A stretch of 64,000 nt of DNA from Bog-793 sp963803025 (lineage in GTDB: Bacteria; Actinomycetota; Acidimicrobiia; Acidimicrobiales; Bog-793), in the NCBI GenBank assembly GCA_963803025.1, contig CAWDKZ010000013.1:310001-374000 (forward strand), read 5' to 3'. A program made the position numbers and the translations under genes. This document shows, in pieces, positions 61,201 to 64,000 of this stretch (the first letter of the stretch is position 1; each line of letters starts with the position of its first letter). The notes under the pieces were generated by a model. That model had not been told where the DNA came from, did not search any database, and saw only the letters and a list, made by a program, of their open reading frames with translations.

Positions 61201-61611
61201 GGCGCGCTCGCCAGATCTGCTCTCGCCACGCCGGTCGTTGCCACCGCCGCCGCGGCGCGCCGCAGCTGGCGAGAGCTGTCCGTGACGGTCCCGGTCGGTG
61301 ACGGCGTGCTCGAAGGGGTCGTCGACCTGTGCTTCGTCGACGGTGACCGCCTCGTCGTCGTCGACTACAAGACGGACCTGCTTTCGAGCGCGGAGGAGGC
61401 GCCCGCCGCGGCGCGACGCTACCGGCTGCAGGCCGGTGCGTACGCGCTCGCGCTCGGCACGGCGCTCGGCCGGCGCGTCGACCGGGTCGTCTTCGTCTTC
61501 CTCTCGCCCCCCGAGGGCGCCGTCGAGTACGAGGTCGCCGAGCTCGACGGCGCGCTGACGGAGGCACGCCGCGCGCTCGTCGAACAGATGGCGTGGCCGC
61601 TGTCCGGGTGA
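58264..61611 (+). CDS. addA: AddA-type UvrD-family helicase-nuclease
   Basis: An 1115-residue superfamily 1A helicase of double-strand-break end resection. Motifs in order: Walker A FVEAGAGTGKTSELVRRV (about 20-37), AITFTEAAAADLRERI, Walker B ILVDEFQDTDPIQLEIV (about 361), GDPHQAIYRFRGAE, FRSVPGVIEWVNG, TIHAAKGLEFPVVIVAE and CYVAMTRARDHL. A RecB-type nuclease domain closes the protein (LEGVVDLCFVDGDRLVVVDY followed by KTD, about 1015-1037). ATG 58264 overlaps the end of the AddB-type gene. Without correcting that gene, the two merge into one false 2000-codon frame. Confidence 0.92.
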   Translation: MGEPRAVADDPARRVIREDLDETLFVEAGAGTGKTSELVRRVVALAASGRASLGEIAAITFTEAAAADLRERIHDELVERSATPGGDWARVALHELDNASMTTIHGFAGRILLEHPLAAGLPLRIRVLDEIQCDADFERRFGTFLDALLDDVESEALVSASLAIGVTLGQLRQLAVEIDQAWDRHREPGPGPALSVDRLVAEIDTVTGALRDEMRVVCGRRAACRNDADALAALLGTIEEDLERGTGLVDWADRLEWLCSIGPWRPGSKGRKEDWSGPKVAEVRGEVVALDGAWRMHAARLRESVLDALVWRLGAEAASAAEGRRRSGELYFHDLLVFARDLLAADPNVRRAVSARYSHILVDEFQDTDPIQLEIVRLLGQDPTGAPVPGKLFFVGDPHQAIYRFRGAEPELYEAAMRELVPAGPLRLTTNFRSVPGVIEWVNGVFSPLFASTDDPGRAGASAPGYAPLQADRTRAEPVPVSVLGAEAGAKLSAHERRARESSDIAAVVAAAVRDGWPVENGSGTRPVRHGDIAVLVTRRTGLVELEAALDAADIPYRVDSTALVYSSPEVRDLLACLRAVDSPGDEAALIAALRTPMLACGDDDLLRYRRQGGAWSLDARDDLDPADPVVAARGRLAAIAERRHRLGPVGTLEAVVRDLEVFELASLTRHGRETVRRLGFVVTQARAFVEAGGTSIAEMLEWMGRQAAGRVRAHETTMGESDDAVRILTIHAAKGLEFPVVIVAELGGNPQSPTARTAVLFDPAGKAQVRLRRDLATPGFAALADAELRQAAAEDLRLCYVAMTRARDHLVVSLHRSAVPAGGRPSLAELVASRLEDLVGLWQDGSVSAATGKRRTGPARPRQLAGSGGPAATPEAFTRWHAERAEIAARAARPTSIAATELVELAGGVFVSGPASRATSEDEPADHARWGSRRAATAIGRAVHGVLQRADLAWGSGIDELAADEALREGCAERAREVGALARSALATPVVATAAAARRSWRELSVTVPVGDGVLEGVVDLCFVDGDRLVVVDYKTDLLSSAEEAPAAARRYRLQAGAYALALGTALGRRVDRVVFVFLSPPEGAVEYEVAELDGALTEARRALVEQMAWPLSG

Positions 61612-61644
61612 TGCGGCGGCACGCTCTCGGGGAGGGCCGAAACC

Positions 61645-61650
61645 TACGCT
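61645..61650 (+). promoter_or_regulatory. -10 box TACGCT of the DinG-family gene; leaderless start
   Basis: TACGCT, 6 nt, then GTG 61657; no ribosome binding site at usual distance. Confidence 0.4.
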
Positions 61651-61656
61651 CGTGAC

Positions 61657-63576
61657 GTGCGCAGGTTGACGACGGCGGACGCCCTGCGTCGGGTCACGGC
61701 CAAGCTCCCCGACGGCGGCGAGGCGCGTGCCGGCCAGCTCACGATGGCGGAGGCGGTGGCGGCGTCGATCGCCGCGGGACGCCATCTCTCGGTCGCCGCG
61801 GGCACGGGGACGGGCAAGTCACTGGCGTACCTCGTCCCCGCGGTGCTTTCGGGCCGGCACGTCGTCGTCGCGACCGCGACAAAAGCCCTCCAGGACCAGC
61901 TCGCTCACAAGGACATCCCGCTCGTCGCCGCCGGCTTGCGCCGCTTCTCGTCGACGGTGCTGAAAGGCCGCTCGAACTACCTCTGCGTGCAACGGCTGAA
62001 CGAATCCCGGCTCGCCGGGACCCAGGGAATCCTCACCGCGGGCGAACGATCCCCGGACGAACGCGGCGCGCGAGCCCGCCGGATCTTCGCTTGGGCGGAC
62101 CGGACCGTGACCGGCGACCGGGCGGAGCTCGTCGAGGAGCCGGACCCGCGACTGTGGTCGACGTTCAGCGTGAGCGCCGAGGAGTGCCCCGGCGCGTTCC
62201 GTTGCCCGTCGGGCGGCGAGTGTTTCGCCGAACGGGCGCGGGCGGCGGCGACAGCCGCCGACGTCGTCGTCGTGAATCTCCACCTGCTCGGCGCTGACAT
62301 CGCAGCCGACGGCGCCGTCCTTCCCCGGCACGACGTGCTCGTCGTCGACGAGGCCCACGCGCTCGAGGACATCGTGACCGACAGTCTCGGGGTGTCGATC
62401 AGCGTCGGCCGCCTGAGGTCCGTCGCAGCCGCGGCGCGTGCCGCCCTCGGCGCCGGGTCGCGCTCGCGGTTCGCGGCGGTCGACGACCTCGCCGGGCTGG
62501 CCGAGCGTCTCGAGGAGGCGTTGCTCGTGCGATCCGGCGAGCGATTGGGCGGCGCGCTCGGCGGGGATCTCGAGGAGGTCGTCGGTCTCGCGCGTGCCCG
62601 CCTCGGCCGGCTCGAGTCGGTTCTCGGCGAGCTCGTCGAGGTCGGGGACGCGCGGGGCGCCGAATCCAGCCAGCCGGCGATGCGCGCCATGCTCGCCGCC
62701 GGACGTCTGCGGACCGACATCGACCGGCTCGTCTCGTCCGACGACGACGACGTCGCCTGGGTCGATCAGGGGGCGCGCCCGGCGCTGCGTGTCGCGCCGA
62801 TCGACGTCGCGCCGACGCTCGCCGCGAAGCTGTTCGCGAACCGGACCGTCGTGCTCACGAGCGCGACGATCCCGCCGGGCCTGGGAGTCCGTCTCGGCGC
62901 CGCGGCCGGCGAGATCGACGAGATCGACGTCGGCAGCCCGTTCGCCTTCGACGAACACGCCCTCTTGTACTGCGCGGCCCATCTGCCGGACCGGCGCCGG
63001 GACGACGCCGAGAAGGCGATCCACGAAGAGCTCGTCGGCCTCATCGAGGCCGCCCAGGGCCGGACGCTCGCGCTCTTCACGAGCCTCGGCGCGATGACCC
63101 GGGCCGCCGACGCGTGCCGGGCGCGACTTGCCTTCCCGCTGCTCGTCCAAGGCGATCTCGGCAAGGCGGCGCTCCTCGCCCGGTTCGCGAAGGAGCCCGC
63201 GGCTTGCCTTTTCGCCACAATGGGCTTCTGGCAGGGAGTCGACGTCCCGGGGTCGACCCTCTCGCTCGTCGTCATCGACCGGATTCCGTTCCCCCGGCCC
63301 GACGATCCGCTGATCGCCGCACGACGCGATCGCGCCGGTCGCGACGCCTTCGCGACGATCGACCTCCCGCGGGCGGCCACCCTCCTCGCCCAGGGCGTGG
63401 GTCGGCTGATCCGCTCGGCGAGCGACCGTGGCGTGGTCGCGGTCCTCGACTCGAGGCTCGCGACCGCCAGCTACCGCTGGCAGCTCATCCGGGCGCTACC
63501 GCCGATGCGCCGGACGAAGGACCGCCGCGTCGCCGAGGAGTTCCTCCGCACGCTCGCCGGCCGCTCTCCTCAGTAG
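61657..63576 (+). CDS. DinG-family ATP-dependent helicase
   Basis: A 639-residue XPD/DinG-type superfamily 2 helicase. Motifs: Walker A AAGTGTGKSLAYLVPAV (about 47-63), VATATKALQDQL, DEAH box VVDEAHALED (about 230), ALFTSLGAMTRAADACRA, and the final GVGRLIRSASDRGVVAVLD. Cysteines in NYLCVQRLN and in ECPGAFRCPSGGECF suit the Fe-S cluster of this group. It probably unwinds replication/repair intermediates. It ends 7 bp inside the convergent era gene. Confidence 0.92.
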   Translation: MRRLTTADALRRVTAKLPDGGEARAGQLTMAEAVAASIAAGRHLSVAAGTGTGKSLAYLVPAVLSGRHVVVATATKALQDQLAHKDIPLVAAGLRRFSSTVLKGRSNYLCVQRLNESRLAGTQGILTAGERSPDERGARARRIFAWADRTVTGDRAELVEEPDPRLWSTFSVSAEECPGAFRCPSGGECFAERARAAATAADVVVVNLHLLGADIAADGAVLPRHDVLVVDEAHALEDIVTDSLGVSISVGRLRSVAAAARAALGAGSRSRFAAVDDLAGLAERLEEALLVRSGERLGGALGGDLEEVVGLARARLGRLESVLGELVEVGDARGAESSQPAMRAMLAAGRLRTDIDRLVSSDDDDVAWVDQGARPALRVAPIDVAPTLAAKLFANRTVVLTSATIPPGLGVRLGAAAGEIDEIDVGSPFAFDEHALLYCAAHLPDRRRDDAEKAIHEELVGLIEAAQGRTLALFTSLGAMTRAADACRARLAFPLLVQGDLGKAALLARFAKEPAACLFATMGFWQGVDVPGSTLSLVVIDRIPFPRPDDPLIAARRDRAGRDAFATIDLPRAATLLAQGVGRLIRSASDRGVVAVLDSRLATASYRWQLIRALPPMRRTKDRRVAEEFLRTLAGRSPQ

Positions 63577-64000
63577 CCGAGGCGCTCGATCTCCTCCACG
63601 CGCCGCTGCCAGTCGCGTTCGACCCGCACGTGGAGGTCGAGGTAGACGCCGGGCGCGAGCTCGCGGCGCACGGCCGTGCCGACGGCCTTCAGCACCTCAC
63701 CCCGCTTGCCGACGACGATGGCGCGTTGGCTCGGCCGCTCGACCAGGATCTCGCAGCGGATGAGGGGCCATTCCCACTCGACGACCCGGCAGGCGATCGA
63801 GTGCGGTAGTTCGTCGCGCATCGTCTTCAGCAGTTGCTCGCGCACGAGCTCGGCGACGAAGAAGGTCTCGGGGACGTCGCTCACGACCCCTTCGGGGTAG
63901 TAGCGGGGGCCCGCGGGGAGCCGGTCGACGAGGTGTGCCGTGAGGGCGGGCATGCCACTCCCGGTCCTGGCCGAGACGGGGAAATACTCAGCCGCGCCGA
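63570..64000 (-). CDS. era: GTPase Era, C-terminal part (cut by window edge)
   Basis: The visible 143 residues hold the end of the GTPase domain (YFPVSARTGSGMPALTAHLV) and the KH RNA-binding domain: PETFFVAELVREQLL, then ILVERPSQRAIVVGKRGEVL and the tail ERDWQRRVEEIERLGY. Era binds 16S rRNA during 30S subunit maturation. The G1-G4 motifs lie beyond position 64000. An internal ATG at 63953 is not the start. Confidence 0.93.
   Translation of the reverse strand, partial: GAAEYFPVSARTGSGMPALTAHLVDRLPAGPRYYPEGVVSDVPETFFVAELVREQLLKTMRDELPHSIACRVVEWEWPLIRCEILVERPSQRAIVVGKRGEVLKAVGTAVRRELAPGVYLDLHVRVERDWQRRVEEIERLGY

Noticed and set aside
55603..61611. Single 2002-codon AddB-AddA fusion
   Set aside because: Created by two frame breaks in the AddB-type gene. 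The native AddB-type C terminus with its Fe-S cysteines and stop lies in another frame, and the AddA-type gene has its own ATG at 58264.

Overview
The window is about 64 kb of GC-rich DNA with coding patterns typical of an actinobacterium. Evidence includes many GTG starts, several apparently leaderless genes, a long-form LeuA, a DUF3052 protein and a dimeric glycyl-tRNA synthetase. The gene content suits the Acidimicrobiia-like part of Actinomycetota, but that placement is inference. Layout: (1) 1-3.7 kb: the N-terminal end of a membrane protein and a large receiver-like/4xPAS/GGDEF/EAL cyclic-di-GMP protein. (2) 3.7-10.3 kb: leucine/branched-chain biosynthesis (leader peptide with attenuator, leuA, convergent greA-leuC-leuD, then leuB-ilvE). 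(3) 10.3-20.2 kb: a hypothetical gene, a desaturase remnant running into a cyclopropane fatty acid synthase, an ABC-F ATPase, an HtrA-like protease, a GT4 glycosyltransferase, a debranching-enzyme-like glycosidase and a DinB protein. (4) 20.4-22.6 kb: a DNA methyltransferase tightly coupled to an AlbA_2 (Schlafen-type) protein, a possible defence or epigenetic pair. (5) 22.7-29.9 kb: a histone-deacetylase-like amidohydrolase, a frameshifted Ddn-family gene, a branched-chain amino acid ABC transporter with both permeases fused and both ATPases fused, and SixA. (6) 30-35.5 kb: an accessory region of lower GC. It has an IS481-type remnant with 22-bp tandem repeats, then a 5-kb segment bounded by 17-bp direct and 12-bp inverted repeats next to tRNA-Met. 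That segment carries an HNH-like gene, a truncated PIN-like gene, a complete IS21-family element and a three-helix membrane protein. (7) 35.6-38.7 kb: cysK, frameshifted cysE and a LacI-family regulator. (8) 38.7-47 kb: a poorly coding stretch with operator-like palindromes, an Lsr/Rha-type sugar ABC transporter (ATPase frameshifted in a G7 run), a secreted protein and tRNA-Asn. (9) 47.5-64 kb: housekeeping genes (rpoD-type sigma, dnaG, DUF3052, glyS, recO, uppS), cysH, a 22-codon ORF, an AddB/AddA-type helicase-nuclease pair, a DinG-family helicase and the C-terminal part of era. Two window-wide patterns matter to a user. At least eight genes start 5-7 nt after a TANNNT box without a Shine-Dalgarno sequence, which points to leaderless mRNAs. 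At least five frame breaks (cysE twice, addB twice, the sugar ABC ATPase) are each restored by one extra base in a short G/C run. These could be consensus errors, decay or, for the G7 run, phase variation.
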